Source: Niastella sp.
Lineage (GTDB): Bacteria > Bacteroidota > Bacteroidia > Chitinophagales > Chitinophagaceae
Direction: 5' to 3'
Assembly: GCA_016710595.1 (NCBI GenBank)
Contig: JADJVM010000008.1
Location: 124,001-188,000, forward strand
Length of the DNA stretch: 64,000 bases
A program made the translations under genes and the position numbers. The notes beneath the pieces are model-generated. The model saw only the letters and a program-made list of their open reading frames with translations. It was not told the DNA's origin and made no database searches. Below, in pieces: positions 8,637 through 17,673 of this stretch (the stretch's first letter is position 1; each line of letters begins with the position of its first letter).

Positions 8637-9304
8637 ATGAGAACCTTATTATTTTTAGTTGTATTTTATGTAGCAAAAGTGTTTTTTCACAAACCTATAT
8701 TTTAGAGTATGAGTATCGTATAATTAAAAATGATAGTACAGATACGGTTCTTAATTTGAAAAAATGAAAAGAGGAATTTAATCCGCCACGCAAATTTTAT
8801 TATGTATTTAATGATAGCATGGCATATAAGTATTGGCTAAATTCAGGTATTCGCAGATTTCAAAAAATTCAAAAATATAAACAGATAGGAAATAAACCCA
8901 GGGAGGGCCATATATTCATTGACCTGGTAAATAATATTTCTTATGATTATAATTTTGGGTTAAAGATGAAGCCTGTACTAATGAAGATGCGAATTGATAC
9001 TCCAAAAGTAACTTATACTGTAATGGCAGATAGTGCTAATAATTGGATTCAGGAAGGGTTTTTTAACTTAGGCAAAAATTATTTTTGCATGGTGAAATTA
9101 CAAATGGGGTTAAAAAGATCATTTGTTTTTAATAGCCACAGATTTGACGGATTGGTATTGGAATATTTGGGCAATAATGGCCAATATTTCCAATTAGTAA
9201 ATATAATTGAAACCCAAATGAAGATCAAAAAGCCATCTTCAAAAATTAAAATCATAGAATTTCCGAATAAAACGAAAACTCATGGAAATATCTTTAAACA
9301 TTAG
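8637..9304 (+). pseudogene. Decayed GLPGLI-family secreted protein gene
   Basis: Two separate lesions break this gene. ATG 8637 opens a signal-peptide-like MRTLLFLVVFYVAKVFF. One missing T in the T run at 8682-8687 would restore the reading to FFSQTYILEYEYRI, and that frame then meets an in-frame TGA at 8765-8767, after which it reads KEEFNPPRKFYYVFNDS and stays open to 9304. The segment FDGLVLEYLGNNGQYFQL resembles the GLPGLI motif region of the family. The remaining 161-residue open frame from 8819 is unlikely to be made as such. An intact relative follows at 9488. Confidence 0.7.
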
Positions 9305-9487
9305 TTGATTGTAAATGGTTTTTCAGTAAGTTTGAATGGCTGGGTTTAGTATGTTATAAACAAATTAATCTGCGATATTATTGGTTGAAAAAAATTAAGA
9401 TTACAAACAACGAAATTAAAAAGCCTTTTACAAAAAGGCATCTAAAACGCAAATAATTAAATAATATCCTTTTTTTTAGTTTAATTT

Positions 9488-10159
9488 ATGAGAAGAATAC
9501 TAACCCTTATCTTGCTGGCTTTCTTAACCACAACGCAAGCCCAGGAAATAAAATTAACTTACAAAGTAGTGTATGATGCAGGGCTACTTCATCCCGACAG
9601 TTTGCTATCCGTCACAAAAAAATCACCCAAATTTGACACCCTTCCTTTGAATAATATGATGCAGACTCGATATTTAACCATAGTTTACAACGATACCATT
9701 GGTTATTCATATTATACTTTTAAAAATGAAAGAAGGTATCACAAAAAGAAAGATATTCTTTATGGTTCAAAACCCCGCCAGCATGATATTTACTTTGATC
9801 TTATTAAAATGAAGGGTTACAAATATTCAAATTTAAAGAGTAAGCCTTACTTATATGCTTACAACTTAAATAACAGCCCATTGCTTTTTACAGCAATACA
9901 AAGCATTGACAGTTTAAAATACCGGACAGGTTATTTTATAAATGAGAGAAATTTAATGGAATACTTTGTGATTCGGAATCAGGAGCAACAAGGGTTAATT
10001 ATGCGTAAATACCCGGGCATCGTTTTGAGTTATTATTTTCCCAATAGGAGTTATTTGCAATTATTGAAGGAAGAGACAGGGCATTTTCAAATTACTCCGA
10101 AGCCTGATTTACCCATTAAATTTTCTGAAAATGATACGCTAATTTTTATGAATCTATAA
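9488..10159 (+). CDS. Secreted GLPGLI-like protein of unknown function
   Basis: A 223-residue protein with signal peptide MRRILTLILLAFLTTTQAQ and a beta-rich body beginning IKLTYKVVYDAG. The late segment YPGIVLSYYFPNRSYLQLL corresponds in position and character to the GLPGLI motif region. It looks like a paralogue of the broken gene upstream. The family is widespread in Bacteroidota and its function is unknown. The ATG at 9488 is the natural start because it opens the signal peptide. No exact promoter box is seen, and there is a weak hairpin with ATGGCT/AGCCAT arms around the stop. Confidence 0.6.
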   Translation: MRRILTLILLAFLTTTQAQEIKLTYKVVYDAGLLHPDSLLSVTKKSPKFDTLPLNNMMQTRYLTIVYNDTIGYSYYTFKNERRYHKKKDILYGSKPRQHDIYFDLIKMKGYKYSNLKSKPYLYAYNLNNSPLLFTAIQSIDSLKYRTGYFINERNLMEYFVIRNQEQQGLIMRKYPGIVLSYYFPNRSYLQLLKEETGHFQITPKPDLPIKFSENDTLIFMNL

Positions 10160-10297
10160 ATGGCTTACATTATTAGCCATGTATTAATCTAATTACAGAA
10201 GATAAAGTTTACATGCAATTTCTTAAAAACATGGCTTGACATACTATCTGTATTTTGAAATATAAGCTTATTCAGTTATCACATCGCTGGATGAAAC

Positions 10298-10450
10298 ATA
10301 CGACCCCTACGGGGCCGATTTTACATACTACAAGATTTTATTATTAATATACCATCCCTAAAGGGATTTTGAAAATCCGTAGGATTCAAATATCAATAGA
10401 ACCAGGAGAATGAAAAATCGGCCACGTAGTTGTCGATCCCTACAGCCCCG
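10298..10450. repeat. Degenerate or inverted copies of the REP-like palindrome
   Basis: CGACCCCTACGGGGCCGA at 10298-10315 is the reverse complement of the palindromic core of the downstream array, followed by its right arm (AAGATTTTATTATTAATAT). From 10374 a diverged left arm (ATCCGTAGGATTCAAATAT) and a mutated core follow. These appear to be older, truncated relatives of the tandem units. Confidence 0.7.
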
Positions 10451-11210
10451 ATCCGTAGGATTCAAATATTAATAGTAGCAGGAGAATGAAAAGTTCGGCC
10501 CCGTAGGGGTCGAACAAACAGAGCATAAGATTTTATTATTAATATATAATCCTTATGGGATAAAATATTGAATTGCTTTGAGTCAGAAAAATTTTGAATT
10601 GAAATAAATAATTAAAATTATTATCGAATTTGAATGTGTCAAAAATTTCTAATAAAATATCCCATGGATCCGTAGGATTCAAATATTAATAGAAGCAGGA
10701 GAATGAAACATTCGGCCCCGTAGGGGTCGAACAAATACAGCATAAGATTTTATTATTAATATATAATCCTTACGGGATAAAATATTGAATTGCTTTGAGT
10801 CAGAAAAATTTTGAATTGAAATAAATAATTAAAATTATTATCGAATTTGAATGTGTCAAAAATTTCTAATAAAATATCCCATGGATCCGTAGGATTCAAA
10901 TATTAATAGAAGCAGGAGGATGAAATATTCGGCCCCGTAGGGGTCGCACAAATACAGCATAAGATTTTATTATTAATATATAATCCTTACGGGATAAAAT
11001 ATTGAATTGTTTTGAGTCAGAAAAATTTTGAATTGAAATAAATAATTAAAATTATTATCGAATTTGAATGTGTCAAAAATTTCTAATAAAATATCCCATG
11101 AATCCGTAGGATTCAAATATTAATAGAAGCAGGAGAATGAAAAGTTCGGCCCCGTAGGGGTCGAACAAATACAGCATAAGATTTTATTATTAATATATAA
11201 TCCTTATGAG
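10451..11210. repeat. 217-bp tandem repeat array, 3.5 copies
   Basis: Full units start at 10451, 10668 and 10885, with a partial unit from 11102. The spacing is exactly 217 bp measured at two landmarks, the ATCCGTAGGATTC start and the GGCCCCGTAGGGGTCG core. Copies differ by only a few substitutions. Each unit holds a palindromic core (TTCGGCCCCGTAGGGGTCGA) flanked by arms that are imperfect inverted repeats of each other, then an AT-rich spacer. No open frame of note is present. The gene-free stretch 10160-11415 contains nothing else except the hppA terminator. Confidence 0.93.
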
Positions 11211-11370
11211 ATTCCAAGATTATGAAGGATTCAAATGTTTATAAGAGGAAAAATATCGAAAGCTTAGGATTCTTACACACTCAACCCAATGTTTTTAATT
11301 TACATCCAATAATTTCTGGATAAAATATTGAAAAATGGTTTTTCTAAAATCCTGAAATAATAATTGGTCA

Positions 11371-11398
11371 AAAAAATACTCCCTGGATTTGAGGGAGT
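11371..11398 (-). terminator. Intrinsic terminator after hppA
   Basis: Stem ACTCCCT (11378-11384) and AGGGAGT (11392-11398). Read on the minus strand it is followed by ATTTTTTT, 18 bp beyond the hppA stop codon. Confidence 0.8.
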
Positions 11399-11415
11399 CT
11401 TTTATATTTTCACTA

Positions 11416-14193
11416 TTAAAACTTGGTAACCCTCACATCAATTCTCCGGTTTAGTGCTTTACACTCAGGTGTGCTGTTTAGCGGGCATATTGGAAACATA
11501 GGGCCGTAGCCTTCAGTAGCAATACGCTTTGCATCTATACCCATTTTTACAAGTGCTGCTTTGGTGCTTTCTGCACGGGTGGCGCTAAGTTTTACATTCA
11601 TCAGGCTATCACCGGTATTATCAGTATAACCACCCAGTTTTACTTCTGCAGTTGGATATGCATTTAATAATTGATATAAATTATTGAGCGCTTCTTTTGA
11701 TGCTTCTTTTAAATTGGAACTTCCACTTTCAAAATATAAATTTTCAATGGTGTACCAGTTTGATTTATCTAAGAGTTTGGCATCTTTGTTTTGTAAATCT
11801 TTGCTTAATGTGAGCATTCGGCTATTGCTGCCAGGATTAATTTTTGTTTGATTTGGAAGCGTTACTTCAGTAGCCTGTCCCAGGTCATAAACAAAATCAC
11901 CGGCTTCATCCACTTTGCCATTCACCGTGGTAACAGTTGTTTCAGTAGCTTCAGCAGCAGGTGCCATAATATCCGCAGTAGTAAGATGGGTAGTTTCATT
12001 TACCTTATCCATCAAAATTAATGTTTCAATTTTAGCTTTACGGGCAGCTTCAATTTTATTATGATGTAGTTTAGCAATAGTAGGGGCAATAACCAATGAC
12101 ACAATGCTCATTAATTTAATAAGAATATTCATAGAAGGGCCCGAAGTGTCTTTAAATGGATCACCTACGGTATCACCGGTTACAGAAGCTTTATGCGGTT
12201 CTGATTTTTTATAATGCATTTCACCATTGATCTCAACTCCTTTTTCAAAAGATTTTTTTGCATTGTCCCATGCGCCACCTGCATTGTTTTGGAAAATTCC
12301 CATCAGTACACCACTCACCGTTGCGCCTGCAAGGAAACCACCCAATACTTCGGGGCCAAATACAAAACCAATAATGATTGGAGCTAATAAGGCAATAGAT
12401 CCGGGAAGCATCATTTTCTTTAAGGAAGCTTCAGTAGAAATAGCCACACATTTATCATATTCCGGTTTACCAGTACCTTCCATAATGCCGGGAATTGTAC
12501 GGAATTGGCGGCGTACTTCTTCAACCATTGCCATGGCAGCTTCGCCCACCGCTTTAATAGCAAGTGAAGAAAATATAAAAGGGATCATGCCACCCACAAA
12601 TAACCCGGCTAATACATCTGCATGATAAATATCAATACCATCAATTTTTGCAATACCAACAAAGGCTGCAAATAAAGCCAGTGCCGTTAATGCTGCAGAG
12701 GCAATCGCAAAACCTTTTCCGCTGGCAGCCGTAGTATTACCAACGGCATCAAGAATATCTGTCTTTTCACGAACTTCCGGAGGTAGTTCACTCATTTCAG
12801 CAATACCCCCAGCATTATCGGCAATAGGGCCAAATGCATCAATGGCTAATTGCATAGCAGTAGTGGCCATCATACCGGCCGCAGCAATAGCAACACCATA
12901 TAATCCTGCACATTCATAAGAACCATAGATACCTGCTGCCAATACCAATACAGGGAGTAATGTACTTTCCATACCTACTGCAAGTCCACCAATAATATTG
13001 GTCGCATGACCGGTACCCGATTGGCGAATAATACTCATTACAGGACGTTTGCCCATAGCGGTATAATATTCTGTAATGATACTCATCAAGGCACCTACAA
13101 CCAACCCAACCATGATGGCACCAAAAACACCATTTTTAGTAAATGCATGGCCTCTTAAAGTCATTTCGGTGGGTAATAAATATTGTACTAAGAAATATGC
13201 AACAATAGCTGTCAGGATCATTGACCCCCAGTTACCCATATTTAATGCATTCTGTACTTTATGGGTACTTAAGCCGGTATTATCGCCAATCCGAACAAAC
13301 CAGGTTCCTACAATTGATAATAGAATTCCAACACCAGCAATAATCATGGGTAAAAGAATGGGAGAAAACCCGTGGAAACCATCTGCCAGGGCAGTTCCAT
13401 CCATCGCAGTAACTTCGTGGCCCAATACAATTGTTGCTAATACAGTTGCTACATAAGAGCCAAAAAGATCGGCGCCCATACCGGCCACATCACCTACATT
13501 ATCGCCCACATTATCTGCAATGGTTGCAGGGTTACGGGGATCATCTTCTGGGATACCGGCTTCTACTTTACCTACCAGGTCAGCGCCCACATCGGCAGCT
13601 TTGGTATAAATACCGCCACCCACACGTGCAAATAAGGCAATAGATTCTGCACCCAATGAAAAACCTGTTAATATTTCAATAGCTTTTGCTACGTCTTCTG
13701 AATTTGATAATGCGCCCGGGGCGAAAACATTAAGTAATAAAATGAACAATCCCCCCAATCCTAAAACTGCAAGGCCTGCAACACCCATTCCCATAACACT
13801 GCCACCCGTAAAGGAAACAGAAAGTGCTTTACGCAAACTGGTTCTTGCTGCCTGGGCAGTTCGCACATTTGCCTTAGTGGCTACTTTCATACCAATAAAT
13901 CCTGCACAGGCGCTAAAGAATGCACCTAATATAAAGGCTAGAGCAATACTCCAATGGCTACTAGGGTTTGAGTAACCCATAACCCCCAATAATATACCTG
14001 CAATAATTACAAAATAGGCTAGTATCTTATATTCAGCTTTTAAAAAGGCCATGGCGCCTTCTGCTATATAATTACTGATCTCTTTCATGCGGTCATTGCC
14101 CGCATCTTGCTTAGAAACCCATAAAAACTTAACCAGGGTGTAAATTAATCCTACAATTCCCATGGCCGGTACTACATAAATCAAATTTTCCAT
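11416..14193 (-). CDS. hppA: Membrane ion-translocating pyrophosphatase fused to a C-terminal OmpA domain
   Basis: This encodes an integral-membrane pyrophosphatase that couples PPi hydrolysis to H+ and/or Na+ export. In the 925 residues from MENLIYVVPAMG, the PPi/Mg site motifs DVGADLVGKVE (201-211) and DNVGDNVGD (227-235) are intact. GNTTAASGKG (485-494) carries Ala489, as in the K+-dependent class. After the last membrane helix (about 690-710), a linker leads to an OmpA-like domain (811-925) with Asp858 and Arg873, 15 apart as in known peptidoglycan-binding OmpA domains, plus NRRIDV near the end. The longest frame opens at 14241, but a promoter box lies inside it, so ATG 14193 is preferred. 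Na+ versus H+ specificity cannot be decided by eye. Confidence 0.92.
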   Translation of the reverse strand: MENLIYVVPAMGIVGLIYTLVKFLWVSKQDAGNDRMKEISNYIAEGAMAFLKAEYKILAYFVIIAGILLGVMGYSNPSSHWSIALAFILGAFFSACAGFIGMKVATKANVRTAQAARTSLRKALSVSFTGGSVMGMGVAGLAVLGLGGLFILLLNVFAPGALSNSEDVAKAIEILTGFSLGAESIALFARVGGGIYTKAADVGADLVGKVEAGIPEDDPRNPATIADNVGDNVGDVAGMGADLFGSYVATVLATIVLGHEVTAMDGTALADGFHGFSPILLPMIIAGVGILLSIVGTWFVRIGDNTGLSTHKVQNALNMGNWGSMILTAIVAYFLVQYLLPTEMTLRGHAFTKNGVFGAIMVGLVVGALMSIITEYYTAMGKRPVMSIIRQSGTGHATNIIGGLAVGMESTLLPVLVLAAGIYGSYECAGLYGVAIAAAGMMATTAMQLAIDAFGPIADNAGGIAEMSELPPEVREKTDILDAVGNTTAASGKGFAIASAALTALALFAAFVGIAKIDGIDIYHADVLAGLFVGGMIPFIFSSLAIKAVGEAAMAMVEEVRRQFRTIPGIMEGTGKPEYDKCVAISTEASLKKMMLPGSIALLAPIIIGFVFGPEVLGGFLAGATVSGVLMGIFQNNAGGAWDNAKKSFEKGVEINGEMHYKKSEPHKASVTGDTVGDPFKDTSGPSMNILIKLMSIVSLVIAPTIAKLHHNKIEAARKAKIETLILMDKVNETTHLTTADIMAPAAEATETTVTTVNGKVDEAGDFVYDLGQATEVTLPNQTKINPGSNSRMLTLSKDLQNKDAKLLDKSNWYTIENLYFESGSSNLKEASKEALNNLYQLLNAYPTAEVKLGGYTDNTGDSLMNVKLSATRAESTKAALVKMGIDAKRIATEGYGPMFPICPLNSTPECKALNRRIDVRVTKF

Positions 14194-14218
14194 AATAATG
14201 AGTAAAAATTTTGGACGG

Positions 14219-14226
14219 CAAAAATA
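14219..14226 (-). promoter_or_regulatory. Bacteroidota -7 promoter box for hppA
   Basis: TATTTTTG on the minus strand, 25 nt upstream of ATG 14193. It lies inside the longer open frame that starts at 14241. Confidence 0.6.
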
Positions 14227-14430
14227 GGGGAAAACAGCCATATAAAGGCCTGTAATACATTTGGTTTAAAAAAATAATGATGTCAAATATTTCTTTTTAA
14301 TTACGGCAGGGTTACAAAAAACGTATCTTCTTAGCAATGAGTTGTTAACAATTTTACAATAACTTACTCATTTACTGTTTATAACTGTAACAAAATTGCT
14401 GTGAACCCATCTTACATAAAATTCTATTAT

Positions 14431-14438
14431 TACTTTTG
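14431..14438 (+). promoter_or_regulatory. Bacteroidota -7 promoter box for lepB
   Basis: TACTTTTG, 20 nt upstream of the lepB ATG at 14459. Confidence 0.6.
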
Positions 14439-14458
14439 CAACCATTAAATTTACTATC

Positions 14459-15982
14459 ATGAGTATTGGCTGGATTATATTTATTATCGGAGCGTTGGGC
14501 TGGCATATCGGTATGTACGGCATGTTTCAAAAAGCACGTATTGCCCCATGGAAGGCATTGATCCCTTTTTACAATACCTGGTGTATGGTAGAAAAAATGC
14601 AATTAAAAAGGGTTTGGTTTTTTCTTCAGTTTATACCCATTGCGGGAGTGTTTATCACCATCTGGATCACAATAAAATTTGTTGAACATTTTGGCCGGTT
14701 CGGTATCCTGCATCATGCGGCAGCCGTATTTTTTCCATTTATATATTTTCCTTACCTGGGATTTTCTAAAAATGAAAAGTATGCCGGTAAATTGGTGATG
14801 GATAATTATAAAAAAAGTACTGCAAGAGAATGGGTAGATGCTGCCGTTTTTGCAATTGTTGCAGCCACCCTCATTCGTACATTCTTTTTTGAAGCATACA
14901 CCATTCCTACCGGGTCAATGGAAAAGACATTATTAGTAAATGATTTTTTGTTTGTAAGCAAATTCAATTATGGTCCACGGTTACCCAATACACCTATTTC
15001 ATTTCCTTTTGTACATAATGTATTACCGGTTACAGGTAGCAAATCATATTCAGAGGCCATTAAAATTCCTTACACTCGCTGGTTTGCAAAACCGGTAAAA
15101 AGGAATGATGTTGTAGTCTTTAATTTTCCGGTAAATGATACACTCATCAATGATGATGCACAATACTATGGTAGCCGTATTACGTATTACCAGGCAATGA
15201 GAGATGAAGGCCGGGAAACCATCTGGAATAAATTTGGCAATGTAATTACTACCAGGCCGGTTGATAAAAGAGATAATTTTATTAAACGCTGTGTTGCCAT
15301 TGCAGGAGATGAAATAAAAGTGGTAAACGGAAGAGTTTATACTAATGGTACCGCACAACCTTTATTTCCGCATTCTGAACGGTATTATATTTTAAATCAT
15401 CCGGCAAATACTTTTGTAGATGCAGAAGCAGTGAAAAACATGGGATTTTATGTAAGGGAAAGTCAAAATGATATAATGCAGTTTCCCGGCAAAACAACTA
15501 TTTTGGTAAATGTCACCAATAAGGAAAAAGAGACCATTAAACTACCGCAGGGATATTCATTATCAGATTTTATAGTAGATTACAACGACCCTTATTACCG
15601 TAGCCAGGAATTATTTCCTTATTATGACACCATACATCACTGGACGGTGGATAACTATGGGCCATTGGTTGTGCCTGCCAAAGGGATGACCATTGAACTT
15701 ACACCCGATAATTTAATACGCTACCAGCGTTGTATTGAAACCTATGAAGGCAATAAATTTGAAAATAAAAATGGCCAATATTATATAAACGATCAGCCAG
15801 CCAAAAACTATACTTTTAAAATGAACTATTACTGGATGATGGGTGATAACCGGCACAACTCTTTAGACAGCCGTTATTGGGGATTTGTACCCGAAGACCA
15901 TGTAGTGGGCCAGGCTTCATTCATTTGGTTTAGTTGGGAAGGCGGGCCAAGGTGGAAAAGGTTTTTTAATGCTATAAAATAA
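14459..15982 (+). CDS. lepB: Signal peptidase I, large Bacteroidota form
   Basis: An inner-membrane serine protease that removes signal peptides from Sec/Tat substrates. The catalytic Ser153 lies in TIPTGSMEKTLL and the general-base Lys276 in FIKRCVAIAGDEI; the late box GDNRHNSLDSRYWG is also present. At 507 residues it is much longer than E. coli LepB (324). An N-terminal module of hydrophobic segments (1-105) precedes the membrane anchor at about 126-145, and the periplasmic part carries long insertions, a form common in this phylum. The methyltransferase gene follows 36 bp downstream. Confidence 0.93.
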   Translation: MSIGWIIFIIGALGWHIGMYGMFQKARIAPWKALIPFYNTWCMVEKMQLKRVWFFLQFIPIAGVFITIWITIKFVEHFGRFGILHHAAAVFFPFIYFPYLGFSKNEKYAGKLVMDNYKKSTAREWVDAAVFAIVAATLIRTFFFEAYTIPTGSMEKTLLVNDFLFVSKFNYGPRLPNTPISFPFVHNVLPVTGSKSYSEAIKIPYTRWFAKPVKRNDVVVFNFPVNDTLINDDAQYYGSRITYYQAMRDEGRETIWNKFGNVITTRPVDKRDNFIKRCVAIAGDEIKVVNGRVYTNGTAQPLFPHSERYYILNHPANTFVDAEAVKNMGFYVRESQNDIMQFPGKTTILVNVTNKEKETIKLPQGYSLSDFIVDYNDPYYRSQELFPYYDTIHHWTVDNYGPLVVPAKGMTIELTPDNLIRYQRCIETYEGNKFENKNGQYYINDQPAKNYTFKMNYYWMMGDNRHNSLDSRYWGFVPEDHVVGQASFIWFSWEGGPRWKRFFNAIK

Positions 15983-16018
15983 GAACTCCCATCCGGCGAA
16001 ATGACCGGGTTTTAAAAT

Positions 16019-16807
16019 ATGTTTCACTTTCATCAGGACAAAGAAAAATATTTTGATATAAATATTGCAAATGTAAAGAAGCATATCCTGCCATTTATTG
16101 AAGCGAAATATCCAATAACAACCGGTATGCGGGTACTTGAGATAGGCTGTGGGGAAGGCGGTGTGCTAAAGGCATTTTTGGATATGGGTTGTACCGGGGT
16201 GGGGGTAGAATTAGATGAAACAAGGCTTGTGGATGCACGCAAATGGTTGTATAAAGAAATTGAAAATGGCCAGGTACAATTCATCGCAAAAGATATTTAT
16301 CATACGGATGTAGAAACAGACCTGGGAGGTAAATTTAATATCATCATTCTTAAAGATGTAATTGAGCATATTCCCGATCAACCGAAGGTAATGGCATATA
16401 TGCAAAGTTTTTTATTGCCCGATGGTGTCATATTTTTTGGATTCCCACCCTGGTATATGCCATTAGGAGGGCACCAGCAAATTTTAAAAAATAAACTCTT
16501 ATCCAAAATACCATATTATCATTTACTGCCCATGCCGGTTTATAAAAGCATATTAAAAGCAGCAAAAGAAAATGTACAGGAAATGGTAGAGATCAAGCAA
16601 ACTGGGATATCAATTGAACGCTTCGAAAAAATTGCTTTGCATACAGGCTATCAAATTCTAAACAAAAAACATTATTTGATAAACCCAATTTACGAATACA
16701 AATTTGGCTGGAAACCTAAAACCCAATTTGCATTGGTTCAGGCAGTCCCCTTTATCAGAAATTTTTTCACCACATGTGTGTATTATCTTTTGCAGAAAAA
16801 AGACTAA
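16019..16807 (+). CDS. Class I SAM-dependent methyltransferase
   Basis: A 262-residue protein with the SAM-binding glycine motif VLEIGCGEGGVLKAF near residues 40-55, an acidic GVELDE at the end of strand 2, and IIILKDVIEHIPDQP as the post-motif that orders the substrate. This is the Methyltransf_11/23 type. The substrate cannot be predicted. It is likely co-transcribed with lepB because the gap is 36 bp and shows no promoter box. Confidence 0.8.
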   Translation: MFHFHQDKEKYFDINIANVKKHILPFIEAKYPITTGMRVLEIGCGEGGVLKAFLDMGCTGVGVELDETRLVDARKWLYKEIENGQVQFIAKDIYHTDVETDLGGKFNIIILKDVIEHIPDQPKVMAYMQSFLLPDGVIFFGFPPWYMPLGGHQQILKNKLLSKIPYYHLLPMPVYKSILKAAKENVQEMVEIKQTGISIERFEKIALHTGYQILNKKHYLINPIYEYKFGWKPKTQFALVQAVPFIRNFFTTCVYYLLQKKD

Positions 16808-16863
16808 CGGCTTACTTTGTGCCAAATGCACTACACGCTTACATAAGTTTAACCAAATAAATC

Positions 16864-17673
16864 ATGATTCACTTAGTATTTAATGAGGCCGATATGAAAC
16901 CCTTATCAACAGCAATGGAATTAGACGAAAGCCTGCAAGGTGATTTACTGCTCATTCAAGACGATTATTCAGTAGGCCCTATTGAAAATATTTATACTGA
17001 ATCCGGGTTGCAAGACAGGGCAAACTGGTGGGCATCTGTTTTAACAAACAGCGATTTTGAAAATAAATTAAATACCCAGGGTGAAACAGATGATGCCCTT
17101 ATGAAAAAGATACAGGATCGCTTAAAAAACGACTCCGAAGAAAAAATATGGATATGGGCCGCACAAAATAAGCATGATGTATGTGGTTATTATTGGCTAT
17201 TATCTTATGTAAAAGAATTCCAGGGCAGGGCCTTTATTTTATATTTGAATAACCTTCCTTTTATCAACGCAACGGGTAATATTTTTTATCCTACCTGGCT
17301 GCATCAAATTCCGGCAAAAGAATTTATAAAAGCTAAGAAGCTTGCCCGTGAAATTACACCCAGTGAGTTTGAAATTGATCCTGATGAATGGGCTAAACTT
17401 TGCACAGAAAATAAGGGGGTACGGTTACTGGAGGGTGCAAAGAAATTAATACAGGCTGATTATGATTTTTATGATTCAGAATTAAAAAAATATATTACAC
17501 ATGATTGGCAAAAAGCATCAAAAATTTTAAGCCATTTTTTAAACAAATCAAAAGAAACTACATCCGAACCTTATTTGCTCTGGCGATTAAAAACAATGAT
17601 CAATATGGATATGTTTGATGTTCAGGGGAATTTAAAAAGATCAAAAGAATTTGAACTCAAACAGAAATCTTAA
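16864..17673 (+). CDS. DUF1835 domain protein
   Basis: A 269-residue soluble protein. The start MIHLVFNEADMKPLSTAM and the GDLLLIQDDYSVGPI segment are typical of DUF1835, and the region from about residue 150 (KEFIKAKKLAREITPSEFE) resembles the companion C-terminal DUF3658-like domain. The function of the family is unknown. It overlaps the convergent cyclotransferase gene by 4 bp: TTAA at 17670-17673 provides the stop codons of both genes. Confidence 0.7.
   Translation: MIHLVFNEADMKPLSTAMELDESLQGDLLLIQDDYSVGPIENIYTESGLQDRANWWASVLTNSDFENKLNTQGETDDALMKKIQDRLKNDSEEKIWIWAAQNKHDVCGYYWLLSYVKEFQGRAFILYLNNLPFINATGNIFYPTWLHQIPAKEFIKAKKLAREITPSEFEIDPDEWAKLCTENKGVRLLEGAKKLIQADYDFYDSELKKYITHDWQKASKILSHFLNKSKETTSEPYLLWRLKTMINMDMFDVQGNLKRSKEFELKQKS

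Noticed and set aside
8819..9304. 161-residue open frame as a real gene
   Set aside because: The in-frame sequence continues upstream past a TGA into a signal-peptide-like start, so this is the 3' part of a pseudogene.
9421..9441. GCCTTTT/AAAAGGC hairpin before the GLPGLI-like gene
   Set aside because: It has a T-tail only on the minus strand, where no upstream gene exists, so it was not annotated as a terminator.
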